This document shows positions 43,669-53,920 of a stretch of DNA of 64,000 nucleotides, one piece after another; the stretch's first letter is position 1, and the number at the start of each line of letters is the position of its first letter. The position numbers were made by a program, and so were the translations under genes. The notes under the pieces are model-generated. The model was not told the DNA's origin. It made no database searches and saw nothing but the letters and a program-made list of their open reading frames with translations. Source of the stretch: Tetrapyrgos nigripes (Eukaryota; Basidiomycota; Agaricomycetes; Agaricales; Campanellaceae); assembly GCA_013368315.1 (NCBI GenBank), contig JAACJM010000097.1:245594-309593 (forward strand). The letters run 5' to 3'.

Positions 43669-44385
43669 CACAGCGGGGCGCGGAGCATATTTGCCAGCCA
43701 TTTTTGTGCACTCTTAAATGACGGATAGTTCACACGATTTTGGGTGAGATAAATTTGATTGTATTAGCTGCCAAAAAAGGGGTCGCAAAAGCTCAAATTA
43801 TGCGCTCAAGTTTTTCCATGCTAAACTTTTTACTCATTCATGACCAAAAAAGGGAAACAAATAGTATTCGAATTTTGATTTGTGAGAAAATGCGAAAAAG
43901 GTATGATCACTATTTGTGTGCCGGACTCCGGCGAGTAAAAGGAAAAGCACTGCGGATGGGAAAATCTAAACTTAAATGACGGATTTTTACTCAGCACCGG
44001 ACCTACTCCATATGGCACCGATTTGAGGCCGATATTCCATATGGAGTATGCCCGGCTGTTGAGAAAAATCGGTAATTTAAGTTCGTGTTTTTCAATGCCC
44101 CAGTGAATTCATTTTACTCACCGGAATCCGGCACACAAATACTGATCATGCCTTTTGCGCATTTTCTTACAAATCAAAACTCGAATACTATTTACTTCCT
44201 CTTTTTGGTCACGAATGAATAAAAAGTTTAGCACGGAAAAGCTCAAGTGCATAATTTGAGCTTTTGCGACCCGGTTTTTTTAGCAGTAAATACGATGGAT
44301 TTTGTCTCACCCAAAATCATGTGAACTATCCGTCATTTAAGAATGCACAAAAATGGCTGGCAAATATGCTCCGCGCCCCGCTGTG
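43669..44385. repeat. 717-bp foldback palindrome
   Basis: Arms of about 347 bp (43669-44015 and 44037-44385) are inverted copies with few mismatches, separated by a 21-bp loop. The outer ends are CACAGCGGGGCGCGGAGC and its complement. The right arm is directly followed by another CAGCGGGGCGCGGA and then the MULE terminal repeat. It has no gene. It may be a foldback element derived from MULE ends. Confidence 0.88.
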
Positions 44386-44399
44386 ACAGCGGGGCGCGG

Positions 44400-44543
44400 A
44401 CTAAATGCAATTCGCTCACCACTTTTCGATCCGACGCAAGCTGTTGTCAACTAAGTACAAATAATGACATAAGCGATGTCGCGTCGGATTTTTGCAAGTC
44501 CTTTCGCGGCCTTCACTCTAGGTATCTACATATGTATGTAGCC
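44400..44543 (+). repeat. MULE terminal inverted repeat, left
   Basis: The sequence ACTAAATGCAATTCGCTCAC through to TATGTAGCC is inverted at 51962-52094. It contains an internal inverted pair (ATCCGACGC and GCGTCGGAT) that could form a stem. Confidence 0.88.
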
Positions 44544-44684
44544 AGTCGTTTGGCTAGGTCTTTGAACTGAGAGTATCTAGGTATAGGATTTCTCATATTA
44601 TATATTAAGTACTCTGAGATTGACAAAACTGCAAGAAAAAGCTTAAGGAACAACCATTTCCACGTCAACGTGAATTCTTTTTAG

Positions 44685-45455
44685 GCCCCCATAGTGTTCT
44701 TCGAGATTCGGGCTTGTGTCTTGTTAGTGGGCCAAGTAGGTAGACATTTTCTGCCGCTCTCCGTCTTCAAACGCATGTCCTGTACAAAATTAACAAGGTC
44801 ATGACCCAATCTGCGTCCGTTGTTTCTGCCGAGAAGATTGTTGAGCCAAACGAGGTCTGCCATATCTGCGTTCTCTTCTAAATACTGAGCTGCGTCCATT
44901 AATTTCTGACTTAGGTCGTGGACGCGCTGGCGCTTTTTCGCGATCTGGACAAATCACGGAGAACGCGTATGTCATAAGTATCATATGACATCTCGGCAAT
45001 GTTGATTGTTCTCACCTCTTCCACAGTTTTCTCATCCACCTCAACGTCTGGTATTCCGGTTGGTTGTGCATTGTTGTTCCCATTGTTGCTCCCATCCACG
45101 TCGCTGCTCGTTTCCTCTAGATTCCGCTTACGAGACGACCGCACAAGATGCATTGTGCTTGATTTACCAATAACTGACCGCCACTTGCCATCAACGAGCT
45201 TTTCGTCATCACTCAGGAAGAGATGGTCGTCTCCGTCTGTTATGCTTCCTGGATCGTCTTCTTCATTTGTCATTTGCATCACTGGAGCAGTTATAGAGGA
45301 CGGAATTCGGAGAATGGGGTGTCGGTAGATGGGAATACAACGACGACGAATGACCTCTAGGAAAAATGTTGTGGGTGGCCTAGCAACTGCTTGGACCAGG
45401 TGTTTGCATAAGCAGTGAGTATCGTATTTCTGCTGGCCGCAGTTGCATAGCCATT
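44685..45455 (-). pseudogene. MULE transposase, SWIM zinc finger (second half) and C-terminal tail
   Basis: The SWIM finger reads WLCNCGQQKYDTHCLCKHLVQAV (C-x-C...C-x-H) at about 45385-45452. It is followed by DPGSITDGDDHLFLSDDEK, a basic Ser/Arg stretch, an acidic Asn-rich linker and a helical C terminus (QKLMDAAQYLEENADMADLVWL) to about 44685. The preceding residues of the finger region (TDISK) are at 48340, across the inserted element. Confidence 0.8.
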
Positions 45456-48336
45456 AGGTAGGGTCAGAGTGCCCGTTTTTGACCCGTTTCAAAGAAGTGC
45501 ATCAGGGAAAGCCTCAAAGGCACTTTTATGCAAATGTAGCCTAATTATGCAATTTCGGAATGAAAATGCATAATTTTGTAAGATCCATCTCACATATTGT
45601 ATAATGTCTGTAATGCATTGCATAACTATGCACACAACGCACCTTCATGCACTCTGTTGAATGATATATGCTCACTGTTGTATGAAGGAGTCATGGATGA
45701 GTTCATAGGAGGAGGGTCAAAATCTACTTCATCTGTGCTTTTTGGATATATTCAGCAAGTGGACACTGGACAGAATGTAAGATATATAGTTACAACAGAA
45801 CTGCCTAAGAGGAGAGAACCTGTACACAAATTCAAGAGGTAGCAACATTGACTTGATGCATCGACTCACTGGAGAAGGAACTTAACCAAAATACCAAAGA
45901 AGATTGTCAGGCGGCAACTTCCCAAACAATTGAAACTCTGCTGAAGAACTATACAGCTGCTCCCATAAGCACGTCAACAAATGGTCACCTGACCATGTTG
46001 ACTTATTCTTTTCACTCCCAAGTCCAAAGCCAAGTGTTGCAATTCCCCTCAGCCTGTCCATTCTTCCTGGTAACGAGACTTACTCTGCTACTCTTACTCT
46101 TATAGTAGCTCAAGTGCTGCAACACTGGTCCATTCGGAACCTATTCCTTCCACCCCTCATGCAGGTGAGTCTCGACCTTCTGCCTCTTCTTTCTATACTG
46201 ATATTTTGTCAAAACAGGCTCTGATAGCTTCCTGTTTTTAGGACCACCTTGATGTACAGGGAAGAGCAAGGATGACTGGAGAGCTATGGGTTGGTCTTTG
46301 GTTGACTTTGGCTCAGGCCTGTTGTATGTACCAGGTATGTTTCTTCTACTCTTTTGTTGATCCCTGCCGAGCACTGAGCAGTACTTTCTCTTGCTCATCA
46401 GGTATTCAGGATGTGTGCAGGGGTCATATATGTATAGGTACGTCTGTTATCCTTTTGTTTTTGGCGTGGGTTGACCCTTATTATGCCTTAGGTTTCATTG
46501 TATCGGTATACACAGGAGGTATGTATGCGACATCTCCCATTGTTCCTTACGCTGATCGCTGTCGTTCTAGGTATCCAGGCCGTGTTGTGTCAATATAGTT
46601 GTAGTGTAATTTTCAGCTGCACAACGTCTTCTGTTGTTCCTTACGCTGATTGCTGTCATTTGCGATGGTATCCAGGCCATTTTGTGTCGACATAGTTGTA
46701 GTGTAGTTCTCGGGTGTCTCTTGTAGTGTAGCTATTCTGTATGCACACTTCATGATTGTAATATGTAGTCCTTGTCAATATACATCCTTTGATCCATTCG
46801 TATTGATTTTATTGTGTTGAATGTAACAAAGAAGTGGATATTTGACAGTGAAAACTGTGAGCTAAGAAGTATAACCTATGCATTCTGTCGCATAAAATAG
46901 TAAAATTTGTGCATAACTTATGGATCTCATCGGGGGACTTGCATGAGGTGCATAATTTGCATAATTACACCATTTTATGCATTACCACGCAATTTTCAGT
47001 ATCTCTTATGCATTTATTGCATGAAAGTGCCTTGGAGGCTTTTCCTGATGTGTTGCAACTGACTGCAACAACATCTTGAAACAGCTTCGACCCTCCACCT
47101 GCAATGAAAGCCTGTTGCAGCTTCCACTTTCTTACTAAATCAGACTTATGTACAACTTATGTATCCAAATAAAATTTTAAATTTTTTTGTCTTTATCGTG
47201 GATATACACGTGTGTCCACTACTGCAGGTGTACTCTCTCTTCATCGATGAATCCCTCACATCCCTCTGGCATGGCGAAGAGAAAGGCGGAGCACAGCAAC
47301 CAAAATACTCGGAGTTGTAGTCTTCGTTATCCATTTCAGAACATGTAGATAAAGTCTCAGACAAGGGGGTGGCAGAATAGAAATTCCATACATCCCCTCC
47401 AAAAAAAATTTAGCAAGACCCTCTGACCCCCCCCTCCCCTCTCTCCTTCCATATATGGTAAATCTGAAGTCACATGTTACCTGATAAGATATAGATAAAG
47501 TCACATGTATTGATAATTACTAATCAGATTGTCTGCAATGAGGAGGGAGGACCTCAGATATCCTCAAACCCAATTCAAATGAAATGATTGATACATTTGT
47601 TATTCTGAAATAGCTGGAAACACTTCAAAACTTCTGAAAAACTTGGTATCATGTCACCCTCAGCTTTGGGAACCTACTTAGACGCCCACCTGGAGAGGGT
47701 CCAAAAAAAATTTAGCTGGACCTTGGACCCCCCCCCTCCCCCCCAGGTGATGTGCCGGATATCCATTCCGCCACCCCCTTGGTCTTGGTCTCGGAGTCCA
47801 TAGAGGCATCCAAGGTAGAGTCAGAAAAACTTGATGAGTCTGAGCTGGAAGAGGATGAAGAGGGGTCTTCTCCTTTGTTTTTGAATGTGTATGAACTGTC
47901 AAGTTGCAGTTGGAAATCAAGAGGGAGGGCTGGAGATGGCATTTGGACAGTAGGTTGTGTTAAACCTTCTTGTTGGAGTCGTCGTTTCAAAACATTTTCA
48001 CAGCATCAGGATTGGCTTACTTGGGCCTTGTGGAATTGAAGGAATGTATTTATTAGTTTCTGAGCATGACTGTGACGGGTAGCAGGCGCAGGCATGACAG
48101 ACAGTAGTGTAGGGACCCGGTAGAGTTGTGACGAAAAGACATACAACATAATCCAGACTTTTTTAAGAATATTACTTTTCTAGGCGGTGAGCAACAAAGA
48201 GGAACAAAGGCCTGCAACGCCTTAGAAGAAAGGGCAGTCAGACTAACAGGCCGTTTCATGACCATTTTGTGAGGTTGCAACAGCACCTGAAACAGGTGTG
48301 TGAAATGTGTCAAAAACGGGCACTCTGACCCTACCT
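45456..48336. mobile_element. Unclassified 2881-bp element in the MULE SWIM domain, 3-bp TSD
   Basis: The termini AGGTAGGGTCAGAGTGCCCG are exact inverted copies for 28 bp. The flanking ATT at 45453-45455 and 48337-48339 is a 3-bp duplication. Removing the element with one ATT restores the MULE codons (ISK then WLCNC). The interior has no transposase I can recognise. It holds a nested inverted-repeat element (45500-47050), a tandem repeat near 46530-46710 and C-rich modules near 47400-47790. A 3-bp duplication is compatible with PIF/Harbinger or CACTA, but the termini fit neither clearly. Confidence 0.82.
45500..47050. mobile_element. Nested inverted-repeat element inside the 2.9-kb element
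   Basis: The 34-bp ends at 45500-45533 and 47017-47050 are inverted copies with about four mismatches (CATCAGG, AAGCCTC, AAGGCACTT blocks). Subterminal DNA on both sides is rich in ATGCATAA and TTATGCA. No transposase is recognised; one 85-aa minus-strand frame and membrane-like plus-strand frames at 46272-46700 are not conserved in any way I can see. Confidence 0.6.
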
Positions 48337-48339
48337 ATT

Positions 48340-51300
48340 TGCTGATGTCAGTGATGTAGGTTTGGTCGCTTAACGGGGTCAAGGCATGCTTTGACCAAGC
48401 AGTCTTGAAATATGACTGGTATGTTGTAAGCTTCTTTGACCGACCCATTCAATGGTCATCTTCAAGCTCGTTCGCTTTAGCCATCCAGGCAGGGACAACC
48501 TTGGTGCAGAGAATCTATACCAACTGATCAAGACGAGGGCGTATCAGGTAATGTAGCCAGTGGTGCTTCAACTGTTTCCAAAAATTCTCAACACACATAG
48601 TTGTCCACAGGCATGAGATGTATTTTGTGGAAGACCGTGCCCACAGCAGCCACTTTGATGGGCTGTACCACAACATCCACATATATCCCCACACCTCTGT
48701 CAAACCATGTGCCTTGCAGAACTGATACATTTCTGCCACAGCATGCTCCCAAATGCTCTTTGCTCCATAAGTGCCACTTTGCTCAGGGAATGATGGATGT
48801 TGACAGAAATGTTTGGTGAAGATATGGAGGAGCTGCCATCGATGTGGAGCTGGGCAAAATACATAGTTCGGGTCCTTTGACTTGACTTCGTTTTCTTCCA
48901 GCAGCCAGTCTGGACCATCCTCCTGGTCAACCTCAATCTCCTTATCTTGCGCAATACGTGACTGCAAGTCATCACCAGTCATGTCATCTCCCAGCTCAGG
49001 CTCATCTCCAAGTTGATGAGGGAGGGTGGAATCTGTCATGGAAGACTGTGTGGGGATATTGAGAGGAACCGGTTCAGGAGTTGAGTCAGGCTCTGAGGCA
49101 GGGTCAATGACTGGTGAGATTCTATTGCTCAGGGCTGGAATTTTGATGATGAGCTTCGGTATGACTGGAACGGGGACAGGCTGGACAACGCTGTTGAGCT
49201 GAACTGTAATGCGAGGGATGCATGTCTGTGCGACATAGTCTGGTTGAGAATTCTAGAATCATACAAGGTGAGAAACGCTATATCAATATTAAATGTTTTC
49301 ATACTCACCTGTACTCCAATGTGTTGACCTCTAGGAACAAAGTCCTTATCTATCCATGGGAACTCTGACTGTGCCTGGTCTACGTTATATGGTGTGGGGG
49401 CACAATGTAGGATGGAAAGGTGAGTCTTCACTGCATGCTCAGCATGCCAATAACAAAGCTGATGTTTGGCTTCAGGGAACTCCTGTTGTAATGCGTTTAT
49501 CTCTGATGTGTCCTTGTCAGACAAGGTGATGATTGGTGTAAGACCACCATTTCTCCTTGCATGCTTGAGGAATGCTCATAGAAACTTTGCTTTAGTTCCT
49601 TGTATTGCACCAGCCTCGACACAGAGTAGAAGAAATCCAAGAGGCTGTCCAGATCTGTAAGTCTTGCCAAGCAAGGCATACAGCTCAAAACGTCCAGTGT
49701 TCATTTCCCCTGCAACATTGGTGAGTTTACTTTAGTGATTTATGGTAATAATATGAGTGCGCACACACATGCTGAGTCCAGAGCAATCTCGCATATTCTT
49801 CCGGCCCATTGCTTAAGCATATCTGGAATGATGAAGGCAATGGCTGTCACACCTGGTTGCTCTGGCAGCAGCACTTGCTCAATGGTGTAATTACCCAGTT
49901 TACTGTCAGCGCATTCCTCCAAAACCTTCTTGGCTGAGCCCACCTCATCATCCATTCTTCTGTACTGACTGCTGTACTTCTCATGCCAGATACTGTAGAC
50001 TGCTTTCTGTGTGAACATAGGTTTGGGGTAGAGGCGCAAAACCTCAGCCCATAACTAAATTGTAGAGTAAGTCATTGTCCATATCTCTGTGGAAGGGTCT
50101 TACCTGACCAACTGTTTTCTCTGTGTTAGCAGCTTTGTCTATCATTTTTCTGATGTCCCCAGGAACTGAGACACAGCAATAGGGAACATGGTTGATACTG
50201 TGTGCAATTCTCACTAGAGCCTCCTCACAATGATCATCCAACGTAATGTGGACCCAGCCTTCACAATCAAAACTCTTCATCGAGAATTTGTCTCGTTGTT
50301 TTTCCGTGTCTTCTACTTTCTTGGGTTTTCACTGGCAGTCACATAACTGTGCACAGTAGTAATCATGACAGTCACTTTGTTTGTCCTTGTGTGTATGTAC
50401 CCTATGATGCCTGCCAAAAGGAGCTCTTAGCTTAAGTCAAACTGATTGTTATGGGGTATGCACACAAATTGGTATCCAGTAGCATTTGCAACACTCCCAG
50501 CAATAACATCTGCTCTTCTCCTTCTAAGCCAACTCTAAGACCCACGATATTCATGTGTACCTCCAATGAAATGGGGCCGCTTTGCCAAGTAGCCAGTAGC
50601 ATTGAAAAGTCATCCATGCTCACAAGCTCCAAAGGGCTATCAGTGCGAAGCTTGCGTGGTTTGGGGGCATCTACAAGGACCTTGTCTTTCTTCTTTCTGT
50701 TCTCTTTGTTGCCTTGTTTGTTTGCCTTTTTTTTCTCCATGCATTCCATGCATTGTGTGGTACGCTCCTTGTCATGTTTTTTGCCTTTTATCCAAGGGGT
50801 GTGCAGGACCTTATTGCCACATATCACCTTGATTTGCAGTCATAAGCCCTTGGATGGCCCCCCCTCCCCCCCTCCCTACTAAAAAGGGAAATTTCCCATG
50901 CTATTTTACTCACATGAAAGCACAGGACTGCGTGTTGATGACATGTCACTTCTCTTCCTACAACCGCCAACTTCTAGCTTTGCAATATGCTGGAGGGCAT
51001 GGGGAAGAATCAGAGCCATGGTCTGGGTCCAGGGAATCAACGTGTGGTATTGGAAGACGTGAAGGGCCGGGAACAGATGTGATGGTTTTTTTGGGTAAAG
51101 CCTTTGAGAAGAATGAAGTGATAGTCTTCCAAACAGGTACATCATTAGACTTGTGGCTTTTACTTTGAAGGTGGTAGCCCCAATTCATTTCACCTCTAAA
51201 TCCAATTCAAATCCTATCTTGATGTCCACTTTGCATATCTCGCAGTAGCGGGTGCTTTCTGCTGTAAAATTGGACTAAAGGGAGAAATTAAGTATGCAAT

Positions 51301-51960
51301 ATCCAGAAAGGAATTATAAGCATGCACAGAGGGAGCCCCTTTCTTTCCCTTTCCCATGTATACAATTTTGTGTGTCCAAAATGAATGGGGATGTGAAAAA
51401 AAAATTTTAGTTCACATGCAAGCCATGTGGAGCTGTGGTCAGCTGGCCTTTGACCTTCTTGATTTGGTGTATTGGCTGGCTCCCACATGCCCTAGGCGCA
51501 TCTATGTTGTAAGAAGGTTGAATTGAGCATTTCTGAGCTATGGCAAGTTCTACAGACCATTTCTGGGGTACTAGGACTAACTTTGGCATTCTCAGTCATA
51601 AGGACCTCTTGACCCCCCCCTCCCCCCCAAGGTGATATACGGCAATTACATTTTGAACACCCCTTGCTTTTATCTTGAGAGGAAAGTGAGTAGGAGGAAA
51701 CTTGTTCTTGCACCTTCCACATTTGGACTTGCCATCAGCATCAGTAAAGCATTCGGGACATTCACAGCTCAGGGCCATTTGGACAGGATAGCTGAACTTC
51801 AAATAGAAAATTCTTTTGATGCGTTGGCATCGGGACCACATGATGGCATTCTCTGTGTAAAATTAATTGCCTGTGTCAGGATGCGAAATGTCAGAAATGA
51901 CATATTGTATCAGAATTCGACAGCCTGAATTGGCTGACTTGTAGTTGTAGAAGTGTACAT
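48340..51960 (-). pseudogene. MULE transposase, N-terminal and catalytic part
   Basis: Read downward on the minus strand: a Cys-rich N terminus (CECPECFTDADGKSKCGRCKNKF, about 51715-51785), a Lys-rich block (50640-50790) and PLELVSMDDFSMLLATWQSG. A FAR1/MULE-like DNA-binding segment follows (SFDCEGWVHITLDDHCEEA, 50220-50275), then helices with PMFTQKAVYSIWHEKYSSQYRRMDDE. The MULE catalytic domain has ITLSDKDTSEINALQQEFPEAKHQLCYWHAEHAV (about 49425-49535), and a His/Trp-rich C-terminal part (VCVENFWKQLKHHWLHYLIRPRLDQLVY) runs to 48340. Short introns are likely (for example near 49690-49735 and 49255-49310). Several stops are present. MULE transposases cut and paste elements with long terminal repeats. 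Confidence 0.75.
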
Positions 51961-51961
51961 A

Positions 51962-52094
51962 AGGCTACATAGATGGAGTGAAGGCTGCGAAAGGACTTGC
52001 AAAAATCTGACATGACATTGCTTATGTCATTCTTTGTACTTAGTTGACAACAGCTTGCGTTGGATCGAAAAGTGGTGAGTGAATTGCATTTAGT
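51962..52094 (-). repeat. MULE terminal inverted repeat, right
   Basis: This is the inverted counterpart of 44400-44543. At several places where the left copy has CG this copy has CA or TG, which indicates methylated-cytosine decay here. Confidence 0.88.
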
Positions 52095-52097
52095 GGG

Positions 52098-52105
52098 GCG
52101 CAGAC
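52098..52105. other. hAT target-site duplication, right copy (inverted by rearrangement)
   Basis: GCGCAGAC here is the reverse complement of GTCTGCGC at 28149-28156. The two should be direct repeats for an undisturbed hAT; they are inverted because the segment between the Tc1 copies flipped. Confidence 0.93.
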
Positions 52106-52291
52106 TAGGGTTGCGGGAAAAACTCCCCTCAAGTTTTTGCCCAGTTCAGAATAGGGGAGGTGGCCAGGGGGGATTGTTCCAAACCGTTCAGAACTTCATG
52201 TATCAAAAAAACGTGATTTTTCAGAAAATTTTCGCTGGCAATTGCTTGCTCACCCAAAGACCTGCCAACTGCGCTAGACTACGTATTAGTA
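52106..52291 (-). mobile_element. hAT transposon, right end
   Basis: It begins with the terminus TAGGGTTGCGGGAAAAA (reading inward on the plus strand) and ends at the TA of Tc1 copy C. It has no coding region and represents the last 186 bp of the hAT whose main part is at 28157-32672. Confidence 0.9.
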
Positions 52292-52293
52292 TA

Positions 52294-53920
52294 CAGTGGG
52301 TCAAAAAATTGTCCACATGTTTCGCATTTTTGGAAAGATTGCCAATTTAAGCAATACTGAGTAGAGATATTAAAATGTGGTCAGTGATGGGCAGAAAGCC
52401 CTTGATAAACGCTACAATATTCTGTCTGTTTTGTCTTATTTGGCTTAAAACTCATGGAGATATGACTGATTTAAAATGGTATGTCATTTGGACAATTTTT
52501 TGACATGCAAGTGAAAATACAGAAAGTGCTAGCTCAGTACTTGGTATGCCCTCCTTTGGCCTTCAACACAGCCTCAATCCTTCTAGGCATGCTCCTGATC
52601 AATTTCTGACAATCTTCTTCTGTGATTTCATCCCACTTTTCAGCTGCTCTGTCCCATATTTCCCAAACTCCAGAGGGTGCTGTGTCATATCCATTGAGCT
52701 TGTGTTTGAGGGTTGTCCAGAGGTGTTCAATGGGGTTCAGGTCAGGAGATTGAGCAGGCCAGCTCATGCAATGGATGTTGTTGTCTTCAAACCACTTGGT
52801 GGCCAGTTTTGACTTGTGTTTAGGATCATTGTCTTGCTGAAAAATGGCCACCTCTGGATCAACACCCAAAATATCCATGCTCTCCAGAAGGTTGTTCTCC
52901 AAAATGTCCACATACTGCTCTGCATTCATCCTGCCCTCCACCTCTGCCATGTTTCCAACTCCTTCCCACCCCATACATCCCCACACCATGATATTTCCTC
53001 CTCCAAATTTGACTGTTTCCACCACATTTCTCTCTCCCAAGGATTCACCCTTCCTCCCCCACACATACTGCTGTCCATCTGACCCATATCGATTGATTTT
53101 AGTCTCATCTGACCAAATAACCCTTTTCCAGTCATCCACAGTCCAGTTTCTGTACTTCTGTGCAAAGTTTAAACGAGCCTTCCTGTGAGCTGCAGTGAGT
53201 TTGGGCTTCTTCTTCGTTTTAGATGTGTCCACATCATGCCTGAGAAGGGAATTTCGAATGGTTTGGGTGGAGACAGGTTGGTCAAGGAGGGGATTGATGT
53301 TTCTGGCCACTTCTGTAGCATTTTCAGCTTTGCCAGTGTTGATTTGTTGGATAGCAGCACGTTCATCAGTGGTAGACAGCTTTCTAGGACGCCCTGCTTG
53401 ATGGTTCTCCTTGTCAGGATACATCTCTTTGGCCAGAGAAGCAATCTTTGACTTGGATACCCCAGTTTTAGCAGAGATTTCCCTGGATGAAGCAGAAGTT
53501 TGGAGGAGAGAGAGGATATTGTCTTTCTGGGTGGATGTGATGGGTCTCATGATTTGATGAGGGCTATAGAACAACTGGATGCCCTTATATATGGTCCAGC
53601 TGGCAGCTATGACATCATTATGATGTAGCCATTGCATCATTGTACAACTCCACTTATGATGTCATCTATGAGACATCACATAGTTACAATACTGATTTTG
53701 AAGTGGCAACTCAAAAAATTGTCCAAATGACATACCATTTTAAATCAATCATATCTCCATGAGTTTTGAGCCAAATAGGACAAATAAAACAGATTATTGT
53801 AGCTCTTATCAAGGGCGTTCTGCCCATCACTGACCACATTTCAATATCTCTACTCAGTATTGCTTAAATTGGCAATCTTTCCAAAAATGCGAAACATGTG
53901 GACAATTTTTTGACCCACTG
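52294..53920 (-). mobile_element. Tc1/mariner element copy C (1627 bp), intact, at inversion breakpoint
   Basis: Same length and 210-bp inverted repeats as copy B, opposite orientation, TA at 52292-52293 and 53921-53922. The left flank is the hAT end and the right flank is Gypsy-3 RT, the mirror image of copy B. Confidence 0.97.
52534..53550 (-). CDS. Tc1-type DD34E transposase, intact (338 aa)
   Basis: The frame is complete, with the same two HTH regions and DD34E residues as copy B. The one amino-acid difference I see is in the linker before the catalytic core, KTKKKPK here and KTKNKPK in copy B. The start at 53550 is chosen as in copy B because a TATATAAGG box lies just upstream inside the longer frame. 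With copy B it makes two potential sources of active transposase. Confidence 0.95.
   Translation of the reverse strand: MRPITSTQKDNILSLLQTSASSREISAKTGVSKSKIASLAKEMYPDKENHQAGRPRKLSTTDERAAIQQINTGKAENATEVARNINPLLDQPVSTQTIRNSLLRHDVDTSKTKKKPKLTAAHRKARLNFAQKYRNWTVDDWKRVIWSDETKINRYGSDGQQYVWGRKGESLGERNVVETVKFGGGNIMVWGCMGWEGVGNMAEVEGRMNAEQYVDILENNLLESMDILGVDPEVAIFQQDNDPKHKSKLATKWFEDNNIHCMSWPAQSPDLNPIEHLWTTLKHKLNGYDTAPSGVWEIWDRAAEKWDEITEEDCQKLIRSMPRRIEAVLKAKGGHTKY

Larger units (their letters stand above)
44386..52097 (-). mobile_element. MULE (Mutator-like) transposon, interrupted
   Basis: Long terminal inverted repeats (44400-44543 and 51962-52094) enclose a minus-strand MULE transposase gene with MULE domain, SWIM finger and C-terminal tail. 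The gene is cut at 45456-48336 by another element. Most differences between the two terminal repeats are CpG transitions. The element's original outer boundary near 52097 is occupied by the hAT; short extra similarity between about 44340-44370 and 28115-28148 suggests the terminal repeat extended further before the hAT landed. Confidence 0.82.

Noticed and set aside
46272..46700. Membrane protein gene on the plus strand
   Set aside because: Hydrophobic frames overlap a tandem repeat in a transposon interior and lack splice signals or a recognisable family.
32673..53920. Reading copies B and C as independent simple insertions
   Set aside because: Each would then have a target with hAT on one side and Gypsy-3 on the other, and both partner halves would have to be truncated exactly at a Tc1 end by coincidence. 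The inversion explains both.
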